A DNA stretch of 64,000 nucleotides from Celeribacter litoreus (GTDB taxonomy: Bacteria; Pseudomonadota; Alphaproteobacteria; Rhodobacterales; Rhodobacteraceae). Positions 42,583 through 51,465 of this stretch are shown here, piece after piece. The stretch's first letter is position 1; every line of letters begins with the position of its first letter. Made by a program: the position numbers and the translations under genes. The notes below the pieces were generated by a model that had not been told where the DNA came from, made no database searches, and was given only the letters and a program-made list of their open reading frames with translations. The stretch covers positions 310,001 through 374,000 of the forward strand of contig NZ_JAIUFY010000014.1 of NCBI RefSeq assembly GCF_020165855.1. The letters run 5' to 3'.

Positions 42583-43538
42583 TGAACCGTACACTCACTC
42601 TCTCGGGCGTCGCGCTGATCATTCTCGCGCTTGCGCCGCAGATATTCCCGTTTCTGCAATTCACCCTGACCATCGCTATCGCAAAGGGCTTTGCGGCCCT
42701 CGGAGTCGCACTCCTCCTCCGTGCGGGCCTCATCTCCCTCGGCCACGCGATGTATTACGCCATCGGCGCCTATGCGGCCGCCTTCATGGCGCAAAAGCTC
42801 GGGATCACCGACTTTGCGGTGATCATGATCGCAGCAACGGTTATCTCCGCGTTCTTCGGACTGGTCTTCGGGCTGTTCCTCGTGCGCTACCGCGCGATCT
42901 TCTTTGCGATGCTGAACCTCGCCGTGTCGATGGTGATCTACTCGCTTGCGTCGAAACTCTACGGCATCACAGGCGGCACCGACGGTCTGCGCGTGGCTGT
43001 TCCGACGATCTTCGGCATGGAACTGTCCAAAGACGCCTTTGACGGGGTGCTCTATTATGTCTCGATCGTGCTGGTCGTTGCTCTGGGCTATCTCATCCAC
43101 CGCTACCTGAAGAGCCCGCTCGGCAATGCACTCTCTGCCGTGCACTCCAATGAAGTCCGGCTCGAATACCTCGGCGTGTCCGCATGGTCGAGCCTGCTCA
43201 CCGCCTACACGATTTCCGCCGCTCTGGCGGGCGTGGGTGGCGCCATTGCGGCGCTGTCTATCGGGCACGTTCTACCGGAATACGCCTTCTGGACGGAATC
43301 CGGCCACCTCGTCCTCACCGCCGTTCTCGGTGGCATCGCAGGGATCGCGGGTCCGTTCCTCGGCTCGGTCTTCCTCGAACTGATCCACACCATCGCTGTC
43401 GGCTTTGCGGCCGAAGCCTGGAATATGATCGTGGGCGTTGCCCTTCTGGTGGTCATCTTCTTTCTTCCACGCGGCCTGTTCGGCCTGTTCGAACGGCTGT
43501 CCGGCCAAAAAGCGACCGATGGGGAGCCGAAACTATGA
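42582..43538 (+). CDS. Branched-chain-type ABC transporter permease (LivM)
   Basis: A 318-residue LivM-family permease with the pattern RAGLISLGHAMYYAIGAYAAAF near residue 46-67 and the ATPase-contact loop with SPLGNALSAVHSNEVRLEYLGV. The ATG shares its first base with the livH stop, and the gene overlaps the ATPase by four bases. Confidence 0.9.
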   Translation: MNRTLTLSGVALIILALAPQIFPFLQFTLTIAIAKGFAALGVALLLRAGLISLGHAMYYAIGAYAAAFMAQKLGITDFAVIMIAATVISAFFGLVFGLFLVRYRAIFFAMLNLAVSMVIYSLASKLYGITGGTDGLRVAVPTIFGMELSKDAFDGVLYYVSIVLVVALGYLIHRYLKSPLGNALSAVHSNEVRLEYLGVSAWSSLLTAYTISAALAGVGGAIAALSIGHVLPEYAFWTESGHLVLTAVLGGIAGIAGPFLGSVFLELIHTIAVGFAAEAWNMIVGVALLVVIFFLPRGLFGLFERLSGQKATDGEPKL

Positions 43539-44281
43539 GCGAAGTTCTTCTCAAAGCCGAAAACCTCGAAGTGGCCTTTGGCGGTGTGAAAGCCGCAGAT
43601 GGGGTTAACCTGACCATCGACAAAGGCGAGTTCGTCGCCATCATCGGCCCGAACGGGTCGGGGAAAACGACGTTCCTGAACCTCTGCACCGGCTACATCC
43701 GGCCTGTGTCGGGTCATGTTTGGCTCGGGGATCAGGAAATCACCCGCATGGCACCGCGTCAGATCGCACGCCGCGGCATTGCCCGGGCGTTCCAAATTCC
43801 GCAGCTGTTCACCGACCACAATGTGATTGAAAACGTCATGCTGGCCATCGCCTCCCGTGAGGGGATTTGGCAGGCGTTCACCGCACTCGATCGTCCGAAG
43901 TACCGCGCTGAGGCTATGGAGCTCTTGGAGCTTTTGAACCTCGGTGATTACGCAGAAACCATGGCAGGCACCTTGCCGGAAGGGCTCAGAAAGCTCGCAG
44001 ACGTCACAGTCGCGATGGCGCTGCGTCCGCAGCTTCTGTTGCTCGACGAGCCGACGAGTGGCGTGAGCGCGCTCGAACGCTTCCCGCTCATGGATACGTT
44101 GATGAAAGCCATGAAAGCGCGTGGGGTCACGGCTCTGTTCGTCGAACACGATATGGAAATTGTTGAAAACTATGCGGATCGTGTCGTGGTCTGGAACGCA
44201 GGCACGGTGATGGCCGAAGGCACACCTGCCGAGGTGATGAAGGACCCGAGAGTCCTCGAGAATGTCGTGGGGATTGTCTGA
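43535..44281 (+). CDS. ABC transporter ATP-binding protein (LivG type)
   Basis: A 248-residue ATPase with Walker A GPNGSGKT, Walker B LLLLDEPTSGV and switch His in FVEHDMEIV. As in the LivG at 16621, the signature is degenerate (LPEGLRKLADV instead of LSYGQ). The ATG at 43535 is inside the end of livM (ATGA); the gene overlaps livF by one base. Confidence 0.9.
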   Translation: MSEVLLKAENLEVAFGGVKAADGVNLTIDKGEFVAIIGPNGSGKTTFLNLCTGYIRPVSGHVWLGDQEITRMAPRQIARRGIARAFQIPQLFTDHNVIENVMLAIASREGIWQAFTALDRPKYRAEAMELLELLNLGDYAETMAGTLPEGLRKLADVTVAMALRPQLLLLDEPTSGVSALERFPLMDTLMKAMKARGVTALFVEHDMEIVENYADRVVVWNAGTVMAEGTPAEVMKDPRVLENVVGIV

Positions 44282-44949
44282 TGCTGACTGTTGAAAACCT
44301 GAACGTCGAAATCGAAGGGACACGCGTCTTGCGCGATCTGTCTTTGTCGCTCCGCTCCGGTGTCTGCACGGTCCTGATCGGCCGCAACGGGGCAGGGAAG
44401 ACCACGACGCTCCGCTCGATCATGGGGCTCATTCCCATCGTCAGCGGGACGTTTACGATGGCTGGCCAAGAGATCCAGCAACTCCCCGCGAACAAGCGCG
44501 CCGGTCTCGGCATCGGCTATGCGCCCGAGGACCGGCGCCTCATTCCGGATTTCTCGATTGAGGAAAACATCCTGCTGCCGATGCTCGCGCTGAACCTTCC
44601 GGTGGCGGAGCGCAAAGAGCGTCTCAATCAGGTCTATGACTTCCTTCCGCAGCTGAAAGAGATGCGCGGACGTCCCGGCGGCGGCGTGTCTGGCGGACAG
44701 GGCAAGATGGTGGCGCTCGGTCGTGCGCTCACGGTTGCGGACAAAATCCTATTCCTTGACGAGCCGTTTCAGGGCTTGGCGCCAGCACTGGCTCTCGAAT
44801 ATGCCCGCACGCTGTCGCGTCTGCGCAAATACCGTCCGGAACTCGCACTTCTGATCACAGAGTCCACGCCGCAACTCCTCCGCGAAGTGGCAGACGAGGA
44901 ACTCCAGATCGAGCGCGGCGAGATTTCGCAGCTCGCGAAGGCAGATTGA
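44281..44949 (+). CDS. ABC transporter ATP-binding protein (LivF type)
   Basis: A 222-residue ATPase with Walker A GRNGAGKT, an intact signature VSGGQGKMVALGRAL and Walker B ILFLDEPFQGLAP. Phe-Gln replaces the common residues after the DEP motif. It is the last gene of the operon, followed after 19 bases by a terminator. Confidence 0.9.
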   Translation: MLTVENLNVEIEGTRVLRDLSLSLRSGVCTVLIGRNGAGKTTTLRSIMGLIPIVSGTFTMAGQEIQQLPANKRAGLGIGYAPEDRRLIPDFSIEENILLPMLALNLPVAERKERLNQVYDFLPQLKEMRGRPGGGVSGGQGKMVALGRALTVADKILFLDEPFQGLAPALALEYARTLSRLRKYRPELALLITESTPQLLREVADEELQIERGEISQLAKAD

Positions 44950-44967
44950 TCAGAAACAGAAAACAGA

Positions 44968-45000
44968 GCGCGCGGGTCGTGTGAAACGCCCGCGCGTTTT
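44968..45000. terminator. Bidirectional intrinsic terminator
   Basis: CGCGCGGG (44969-44976) pairs with CCCGCGCG (44989-44996), followed by TTTT on the plus strand and preceded by an A-rich stretch that gives T-residues on the minus strand. It separates livF from the convergent carbamoylase operon. Confidence 0.88.
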
Positions 45001-45001
45001 G

Positions 45002-45913
45002 TCAGTCTTTCGGGGCTGTAATCGCCGCGTAGTCTTGTGGTTCGCGGTGCAGGCCGAAATTGAACACGTTCGCGCGGATTTCGACGCAACGATCAAGGTC
45101 GATTTCGGCGGTGATGACCTCATCGCCCGACGTTGCGGCCTTGGCCAGAATTTCGCCTGTTGGTGCGACAATGATCGAGCCGCCGATCAACTCGCTGCCT
45201 TCTTCCATGCCCGCTTTTGCGACGGCCACGGCCCAGAGACCGTTTTGGTAGCAACCGGCCTGTATCGACAGCTCGTTGTGGAAATACTGGAGATGGTCGT
45301 GCTCCGGCGCGGGCGGGTAGTGCAGGGGCGTGTTGTAGCCGAGGACGACAAGCTCCGCGCCACCCAAACCCAGCATCCGCCACGTTTCCGGCCAGCGGCG
45401 GTCGTTGCAGATGCACATCCCGACTTTGCCGCCAAAGGCCTCGTAGACCGGAAAACCCAGATCACCCTTCTCGAAATAGCGCTTCTCAAGATGTTGGAAC
45501 GCGCGCCACGGTTCCTCCTCAAAGTGGCCGGGGAGGTGGATTTTGCGGTATTTTCCGACGATTTCACCTTCTGCGGAGACGATGATCGCAGTGTTGAAAT
45601 GGCGACCTTCGGCGGTCAGCTCGGCAAATCCGAGGTGGAACCCAACACCTAGCTCTTTCGCCAGATCAAAGAGCGGTTGAGTGTCCGCATTCGGCATCTC
45701 GCGTTCGAACCATAGGTCCATATCCGCGCGGTCTTCCGAATACCAACGCGGGAAGAACGTGGTGAGCGCAAGCTCGGGGAAAACGACGAGCTCCGCGCCG
45801 CGTGTCTTGGCCGTTCGCATGAGCTCGCACATCCGCGCGACAGCGGAGCTGCGCGGTTCATCTTTTGCAATCGGTCCGAGTTGTGCGCCTGCGACGATCA
45901 GTTTCCGGCTCAT
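45002..45913 (-). CDS. Nitrilase-superfamily N-carbamoyl-D-amino-acid amidohydrolase-like enzyme
   Basis: A 303-residue enzyme from the ATG at 45913 (an in-frame codon eight residues upstream exists, but GGAGCACAG precedes this ATG and it overlaps the upstream stop as ATGA). The triad is Glu47 (VFPELALT), Lys124 (YRKIHLPG) and Cys169 (MCICNDRRWPE), aligning with Glu46/Lys126/Cys171 of Agrobacterium D-carbamoylase. It releases carbon dioxide and ammonia from an N-carbamoyl amino acid. It is the last gene of the dpaL operon, suggesting action on a ureido derivative of diaminopropionate. Confidence 0.85.
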   Translation of the reverse strand: MSRKLIVAGAQLGPIAKDEPRSSAVARMCELMRTAKTRGAELVVFPELALTTFFPRWYSEDRADMDLWFEREMPNADTQPLFDLAKELGVGFHLGFAELTAEGRHFNTAIIVSAEGEIVGKYRKIHLPGHFEEEPWRAFQHLEKRYFEKGDLGFPVYEAFGGKVGMCICNDRRWPETWRMLGLGGAELVVLGYNTPLHYPPAPEHDHLQYFHNELSIQAGCYQNGLWAVAVAKAGMEEGSELIGGSIIVAPTGEILAKAATSGDEVITAEIDLDRCVEIRANVFNFGLHREPQDYAAITAPKD

Positions 45914-47151
45914 ATCTGTGCTCCTGCCAAGTCGCAAACGAGATCAAGGAGCACCTGTGCGCCCGCGAGAATGTCTGCCTCGTCGCTATGTTCGTTGATG
46001 TTGTGACTGAGCCCCTTCTCCGAGGGGATAAAGATCATGGCCGTCGGGCAATCGGGCGCAAACATTTGCGCATCGTGTCCGGCGCCAGACGGCATTCGCT
46101 TGACGCTCAACTGGCGCTTGGTGGCGGCGGCTTCGATTTTGTCGACGATCGCTCCGTCAAACACGACGGGGGCAAAGCGGGCCATTGGGCGGTGTGTGAC
46201 GGTGCATCCGGCCCCTTCGGCGGCGGTTTCCGCGAAAGCGACCAAACGCTCCATCGCGGCGATGAGTTTCTCGCCATCCGTGTTGCGCAGATCGACGGTG
46301 AGACGTGCCCGCGCGGGCACGACGTTGATCAGACCGGGGGAGAGGTTCATGACGCCCACGGTGGCGACCTGCGGCGGGCCGTATTCTGCGGCGATGGCGT
46401 CGGCCTCGCAGGCAATCCGCATGGCGACCTGACCCGCATCCTTGCGCAGGGCCATAGGGGTGGTGCCCGCGTGGTTGCTCTCGCCCTCAATGACGAACTC
46501 GGTCCAGTAGATGCCCTGAACCCCCGTCACTGCGCCGATCCGGATGCCCTCCTGTTCTAGAACGGGTCCCTGTTCGATGTGGTATTCGAGATAGGCGGCA
46601 GGCGTCACAGGCGCGTCCGTGCCACGGTATCCGATGCGGTCGAGTTCCTCCCCAATCACACAACTCCCGTCGGTGGCGGTGACGGCCAGCATTTCGTCGA
46701 GGTCGAGAGACCCTTGGTAGACACCCGATCCCATCATGTCCGGCGCGAAACGTGCACCTTCTTCGTTGGTGAACGCGGCCACGGCGACGGGTTTCTCTGT
46801 GACGACATTGCGTTCGTTGAGGGCGGAGATGACCTCCAACCCTGCGAGAACGCCGAGCGCACCGTCGTACAGCCCGCCTGTCGCGACGCTGTCGATATGG
46901 GAGCCAACCATCACGGGCGCGCCGTCTGTCTTGCCCTTCCGAATGCCCCAGAGATTGCCGATGGCATCGCAAAAGACATCGAGCCCAAGCGCCTTCAGTT
47001 CTGAGACGAACCAGTCGCGCCCCGCTCTGTCGGCGTCCGTGAGCGCGAGACGGCACACGCCGCCGCCCTCAAGCGCGCCGATAGTCCCGAGAGCACCGAT
47101 CCGGTCCATCAGTCGTGCGCCGGATATTTCCGGCGATGCGGGACGGGTCAT
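45910..47151 (-). CDS. M20-family zinc amidohydrolase (N-carbamoyl-L-amino-acid hydrolase/allantoate amidohydrolase type)
   Basis: A 413-residue di-metal hydrolase. Metal residues are visible in GSHIDSV (His85), GGLYDGALG (Asp96) and TNEEGARF (Glu130/131). The family includes L-carbamoylase, beta-ureidopropionase and allantoate amidohydrolase. It overlaps both neighbours by four bases. With the lyase gene upstream it probably removes a carbamoyl or acyl group to free an amino acid; the allantoate role is less likely because no other purine genes are near. Confidence 0.87.
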   Translation of the reverse strand: MTRPASPEISGARLMDRIGALGTIGALEGGGVCRLALTDADRAGRDWFVSELKALGLDVFCDAIGNLWGIRKGKTDGAPVMVGSHIDSVATGGLYDGALGVLAGLEVISALNERNVVTEKPVAVAAFTNEEGARFAPDMMGSGVYQGSLDLDEMLAVTATDGSCVIGEELDRIGYRGTDAPVTPAAYLEYHIEQGPVLEQEGIRIGAVTGVQGIYWTEFVIEGESNHAGTTPMALRKDAGQVAMRIACEADAIAAEYGPPQVATVGVMNLSPGLINVVPARARLTVDLRNTDGEKLIAAMERLVAFAETAAEGAGCTVTHRPMARFAPVVFDGAIVDKIEAAATKRQLSVKRMPSGAGHDAQMFAPDCPTAMIFIPSEKGLSHNINEHSDEADILAGAQVLLDLVCDLAGAQI

Positions 47152-48389
47152 TTCCCGCCTCCGCGCACGTCTGCGGCACTCATCCCCACAAGCTCCGCAT
47201 AGAGTGCCGGATCGGTGTCTCCTTCGGTCCCGAACAAAACAACGCGCGAGTCAGGTCCCAGCCCCAGCAGACCCTTCGCTTCGTCATCCTTCAGCACAGC
47301 GATCAAACCGGCGAGACCGGCGACTGCGGACTCTCCGGCGACAATGGCCGGATCACCCGCCAAAGGCCGCGCCATCAGACGCATAGCATCCACGGCTGCG
47401 TCATCGGTCAGAGCGAGGACCGCGTCGGCGTGATCGTCTAAAATTTCCCAAGCGAGCGCGGAGACCTCTCCGCAGGCCAGCCCGGCCATCAGTGTATCAA
47501 GATCGCCCTCAACCGGCGTCGGTTTGCCTGCGCGCATCGAGGCAAGGAAGCAGGCGGATTGGTCCGGATCACAAAGGATCACCGTCGGACGATCCGCGCC
47601 CCAACGCCGCACGGCAGGGCCCACCATTGCGGCGGCCATGCCGCCAACGCCTGTCTGCAGAAAAATGTGCGTTGGCGGCTCTGACAGCGTGTCATAGGCT
47701 TCTGCGGCCATGACTTCGTAGCCCTGCATCACGTCTTTCGGGATGTCCATGTAGCCTTCATAGGAGGTGTCAGAGACGACAACCCAACCTTCTCGCGTGG
47801 CAGTCTCTTGGGCTTCGCGCACGCTGTCGTCGTAGTTGCCTGCACAGCGGCGGACTTCGGCACCGTAGGACTCAATCGCGGTTTTGCGGCCCTCTGAGAC
47901 GGTCGCGTGAATGAAGATCACGCAGTTCGCGCCAAAGGTCTGCGCGCCCCAGGCGACAGAGCGCCCGTGGTTGCCGTCGGTTGCACAGCACACGGTGATT
48001 TCGCTTGCGAGGTCCGGGTAGGCCTTTGCGGTGATCTCATCCATCGTCACGTCGCGGCCAAGGCGTTCGCTCAGTTTCGATTGGAGCAGGCGGGCAACCG
48101 CATAAGCGCCGCCCAACGCTTTGAAACTGCCGAGACCGAACCGGCCGCCTTCATCCTTGTAGGTCAGGGAGGCAATGCCAAGGTCCGCAGCCAGAGCGGG
48201 AAGGGAAACGAACGGCGTGGGGGCATAACCTGCCCAGCCGGAAATGGTGTCGCGCGCGGCCTTGAGGCCCGCATCGCTCAGAATAGCGTCCTGCGCCTCT
48301 GTCCAGGGGTTGGTCTTCTTCGCATGTGCGTTGAGGTGGAGGGTGAAGGCTTCGGCAGTTCCCGGAGCGCGGACGATTTCAGTAGTCAT
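47148..48389 (-). CDS. dpaL: Diaminopropionate ammonia-lyase
   Basis: A 413-residue fold-type II PLP enzyme. The cofactor Lys is Lys90 in FGLGSFKALGGAYA; CATDGNHGRSVAWGA is the phosphate-region loop, and QTGVGGMAAAM and GTEGDTD complete the family pattern. It converts 2,3-diaminopropionate to pyruvate and two ammonia molecules. E. coli YgeX, the same enzyme, also lies next to an M20 peptidase-like gene and a hydantoinase, so pairing with carbamoyl/ureido chemistry is conserved. Co-translated with the M20 gene (ATGA). Confidence 0.92.
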   Translation of the reverse strand: MTTEIVRAPGTAEAFTLHLNAHAKKTNPWTEAQDAILSDAGLKAARDTISGWAGYAPTPFVSLPALAADLGIASLTYKDEGGRFGLGSFKALGGAYAVARLLQSKLSERLGRDVTMDEITAKAYPDLASEITVCCATDGNHGRSVAWGAQTFGANCVIFIHATVSEGRKTAIESYGAEVRRCAGNYDDSVREAQETATREGWVVVSDTSYEGYMDIPKDVMQGYEVMAAEAYDTLSEPPTHIFLQTGVGGMAAAMVGPAVRRWGADRPTVILCDPDQSACFLASMRAGKPTPVEGDLDTLMAGLACGEVSALAWEILDDHADAVLALTDDAAVDAMRLMARPLAGDPAIVAGESAVAGLAGLIAVLKDDEAKGLLGLGPDSRVVLFGTEGDTDPALYAELVGMSAADVRGGGK

Positions 48390-48467
48390 AGTGTCCTCGA
48401 TAGTTATGCCCCGCAGGGCGCTGACACGGGCGCGCAGCTCACGCCCGTGTCGATCGCTCAGGGGGGA

Positions 48468-49502
48468 TTAGAAGTCGGCTTCTTCTTCGATGGAGGTGAA
48501 CATCGCCTCAAGCATCGCAGTGCCTTCTTCGCCGTAGCTTTCAGCGATCAGGGCGCGGACAGCCGGCTGGGCAGCTTCAGCAAATTTCGCCTGCTCTTCC
48601 GGGGTGACGACGTTCACGTCGAGTTTCTCTGCGAGTGCCGGAAGGCCCTTGTCAGAGGCTTCGATCACGCGGCTCATGGCGCGGCCTGCGTCGGTGGCGA
48701 CATCAGCGGCCCATTTGACGAGATACTGGTCTTCTTCGCTCAGACCTTCGAGGAACTCGGCGTTCATGGTCCAGATGTAAGGCGTGATCAGGTGGTTGGT
48801 GATGGAGAGGTACTTCTGCACCTCGTCGAACTTCGCAAAGGCGATGATCGGCACAGGGTTCATCTGACCATCGGCCACGCCGGTTTGCAGCGCGGTGTAG
48901 ACCTCAGCCCACGGCAGGGCGGTCGGCTGGCCACCGAGGGAGGAGATGATCGCCTCGTGGGTCGGCAGGGTCATGGTCCGGATGCGCTGACCTTCCATGT
49001 CGGCTACGGAGGTGATCGGCGCTTTGCCGGAGGTGAAGGCAAAGAAGCCGCCGGAGTCGAGAAGGCCGAGCACTTCGAGGCCAGTTTTTTCTTCGAGATC
49101 AGCAACAAAGGCTTCGCCAAACGAGCTGTCGGTGTCGATCACTTTGGACGCGACGCCGATGTTCGGGAACGCGAACGGAATGTCGAACACGCCGACGAGC
49201 GGGTAGTGCTGTGCCATGCCGCCGGAGGAGGAGATCACGGATTCAACGAGACCGGAGCGCACCTGCTCAATCACTTCGTTGTCTTTGCCGAGCTGGCCGT
49301 TCGGGAAGAGCTGCACTTCGATGCGGCCGTTGGAATTGGATTCAACGAGCGATTTGAAGACAGAAGACATTGCGCCGGAGTGAGAGCCGAACGGATCTTC
49401 GGGGTTCAGGTGCGCGAGGCGGATGGTGATGTCGGCGGCGTGGGCAGATGCCGCGAGGCAGATGCCGACGAGTGCAGCAGATGCGGTTTTCAAGATATTC
49501 AT
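48468..49502 (-). CDS. TRAP transporter solute-binding protein (DctP family)
   Basis: A 344-residue protein with signal peptide MNILKTASAALVGICLAASA (cleavage near HAAD) and a DctP fold; DMEGQRIRTM includes the conserved ligand-binding Arg. The ATG at 49502 has the ribosome site AGGAAAGGACC. It is third in the minus-strand operon dctQ-dctM-dctP, followed by dpaL and the hydrolases, so the ligand is probably the ureido or acyl amino acid these enzymes degrade. Confidence 0.9.
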   Translation of the reverse strand: MNILKTASAALVGICLAASAHAADITIRLAHLNPEDPFGSHSGAMSSVFKSLVESNSNGRIEVQLFPNGQLGKDNEVIEQVRSGLVESVISSSGGMAQHYPLVGVFDIPFAFPNIGVASKVIDTDSSFGEAFVADLEEKTGLEVLGLLDSGGFFAFTSGKAPITSVADMEGQRIRTMTLPTHEAIISSLGGQPTALPWAEVYTALQTGVADGQMNPVPIIAFAKFDEVQKYLSITNHLITPYIWTMNAEFLEGLSEEDQYLVKWAADVATDAGRAMSRVIEASDKGLPALAEKLDVNVVTPEEQAKFAEAAQPAVRALIAESYGEEGTAMLEAMFTSIEEEADF

Positions 49503-49540
49503 CGGAAGAGGTCCTTTCCTGTTGGGAGGTGCGCTGCGGG

Positions 49541-50824
49541 TTAGAGTCCCAGCAGTCGTGGTATGAAAAGTGTAAGATCTGACCAGAAGGCGATCAGAAG
49601 GAGAATGCTCACTTCGGCGAGAATGAAGGGCCAAAGATCGCGGGTGATGGCCTCCACCTTTTCTCCTGTGACGGAGGCAAGGACGAAGAGGCAGGCGCCG
49701 ACCGGGGGGGTCATCAGCGAAATATTGAGCGCGAGGATGATCATGATCCCTGCGTGCACGGGGTCCATGCCGATCTGGAGCGTCAGCGGGCCGAGCACCG
49801 GTGCGAGGATGATCAGTGTCGCGTTGATGTCCATCACGAGACCGATGAGCAGCAGCAGGATCAGGATCATGCCGATGATCACGCTCGGGTTGTCTGAGAC
49901 GGCGAGCATGGCTTCTGCGATGGCTTGCGGGATGCGGTTGAAGGTCATCCACCAGCCGAGGATGGAGGCGGCCGCGATGATCAGGAAAATGACGCCCGTG
50001 ATCCGCGTCGTTCGCACGCCGATCTCGTAGAGGTCCCGCCACGACAGTGCGCGGTAGATCACACCGCCGACAAAGAGCGCGTAGGCGACGGCGATCGCGG
50101 CGGCCTCTGTGGGCGTTGCAAACCCGCCGAGGATGGAGCCGAGGATAAAGAGCGGCAGAAGGGCGGCGAGGATGCCTTCTTTCAGGGCAAACCACACGGC
50201 ACGGAAACTCGGGCGGCCCTCGCCCTTGGGCAGGTTCTTGCGCTTGGCCGAGAGGGCGATCACCGCCATACAGATGGCGCAGATGAGCAGCCCGGGCAGA
50301 ATGCCCGCCGCGAAAATTCCCGCAATCGAGACACCCATGATAGAGCCATAGATGATCGCAAGGGTCGAGGGGGGGATAGTCGGCCCGATGATCGATCCGG
50401 CAGCAGTCACCGCGGCAGCATAGCTGCGCGTGTAACCGGCCTTTTGCATGGCTGGAACAAGGGTGTTCCCGAAAGCGGCGGCATCAGCGGTTGCAGAACC
50501 GGTGATGCCAGCAAACATCACGGAAGCGACCATGTTGGAATGCGCCATCCCACCGCGCATCCAGCCCACCAGAGCATCCGCCAGCTTGACCAAGCCTTGC
50601 GTGATGCCCGAGCGGTTCATGATCTCTCCCGCGAGAATAAAGAACGGCATCGCGAGGAAGGGGAAAAGATCGAGACCCGCAAAGACACGATCCGGCGCCA
50701 TTTGCATAAAGCGCGGCCCCATGTCCAAAATCCCGATCATCCCCGCGACACCGATGGTGAAGCCCACCGGCATGCCGAGGGCCATGAGGCCGAAGAAGGC
50801 AATTGCAACGAGTAGAGCGCCCAT
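49541..50824 (-). CDS. TRAP transporter large permease subunit (DctM family)
   Basis: A 427-residue membrane protein with about twelve hydrophobic segments. Motifs include FPFLAMPFFILAGEIMNRSG, AGSIIGPTIPPSTLAIIYG and SLMTPPVGACLFV. Its start overlaps the dctQ stop by one base. It forms the ion-coupled channel of the second TRAP system in this window. Confidence 0.93.
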   Translation of the reverse strand: MGALLVAIAFFGLMALGMPVGFTIGVAGMIGILDMGPRFMQMAPDRVFAGLDLFPFLAMPFFILAGEIMNRSGITQGLVKLADALVGWMRGGMAHSNMVASVMFAGITGSATADAAAFGNTLVPAMQKAGYTRSYAAAVTAAGSIIGPTIPPSTLAIIYGSIMGVSIAGIFAAGILPGLLICAICMAVIALSAKRKNLPKGEGRPSFRAVWFALKEGILAALLPLFILGSILGGFATPTEAAAIAVAYALFVGGVIYRALSWRDLYEIGVRTTRITGVIFLIIAAASILGWWMTFNRIPQAIAEAMLAVSDNPSVIIGMILILLLLIGLVMDINATLIILAPVLGPLTLQIGMDPVHAGIMIILALNISLMTPPVGACLFVLASVTGEKVEAITRDLWPFILAEVSILLLIAFWSDLTLFIPRLLGL

Positions 50825-51360
50825 CAGTCATCATCTCCTGTCGGAACGAGGGTGGCGCCGGTCGATTCAGGTGCACGTTCGGCGAAAAGGTCGTGGACGG
50901 CGGTCAGCGAGAGTTGCAAGCAGGCCATCAGCGCGGCGAGCGGCACGCCCATGAAGGGATAGCCCTTCGGCATGGCATAGATCATCGTCAGGCGGGAGAA
51001 GCCTTTGACGGCGAAGCCGATGCCGTAAAAAAAGAGCGCTGCGAAAAAGGCGAAGGCCAGCACGTCGAAGGAAAGGGCGAGCCACCGGCGCACCGGCGCA
51101 GGCAGGCGGCCAAAGACAAACTCGACGCCAATATGTTCACGGTGCGCAATGCCGGACGAGACGGCAAGCAGCGCCATCCAGATCATCAGGTAGCGCGCAA
51201 GTTCTTCGGTGAAGGTCAGGGGCAGCGGAATAACATAACGCACCATCACACCGAGCCACACATCGAGCACGAGAACGACGAGCAGTGCGACGCAAACGCG
51301 TTCAACCACCCAGTTGATGCGGAGGCTCCACAATCTCGCCTGCGTTGATATGTTTGACAC
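50824..51360 (-). CDS. TRAP transporter small membrane subunit (DctQ family)
   Basis: A 178-residue membrane protein with about four hydrophobic segments and the family pattern YVIPLPLTFTEELARYLMIWM near residue 46-66. It is the first gene of the minus-strand TRAP/lyase operon and is divergent from the RpiR regulator across a 105-base region with a palindrome. Confidence 0.88.
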   Translation of the reverse strand: MSNISTQARLWSLRINWVVERVCVALLVVLVLDVWLGVMVRYVIPLPLTFTEELARYLMIWMALLAVSSGIAHREHIGVEFVFGRLPAPVRRWLALSFDVLAFAFFAALFFYGIGFAVKGFSRLTMIYAMPKGYPFMGVPLAALMACLQLSLTAVHDLFAERAPESTGATLVPTGDDD

Positions 51361-51401
51361 GATAGAACTCGAATTCGGTTTGGAACGCTTGATATCGAGA
51401 G

Positions 51402-51417
51402 TGAAAAAGGTTTTTCA
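51402..51417. promoter_or_regulatory. Probable RpiR operator TGAAAAA-GG-TTTTTCA
   Basis: A perfect 7-bp inverted repeat with a 2-base spacer sits between the divergent TRAP operon and the RpiR gene. Inverted TGAAA/TTTCA repeats are typical of several RpiR-family regulators. It is well placed to control both promoters. Confidence 0.65.
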
Positions 51418-51465
51418 TGAACTGTGCAAACATGAAATATGGATTTCCTAACGGGGAGGCGCACT

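Noticed and set aside
45910-47151. M20 hydrolase as allantoate amidohydrolase in purine breakdown
   Set aside because: No ureidoglycolate, allantoinase or urate genes are present; the operon partner is diaminopropionate ammonia-lyase.
47907-49544. 545-residue plus-strand open frame across dpaL and dctP
   Set aside because: It is antisense to two clear genes in the minus-strand operon and has shadow-like composition.
49925-50815. 296-residue plus-strand frame opposite the second dctM
   Set aside because: Highly charged, repetitive composition is typical of the reverse of a membrane-protein gene; no start signal or domain.
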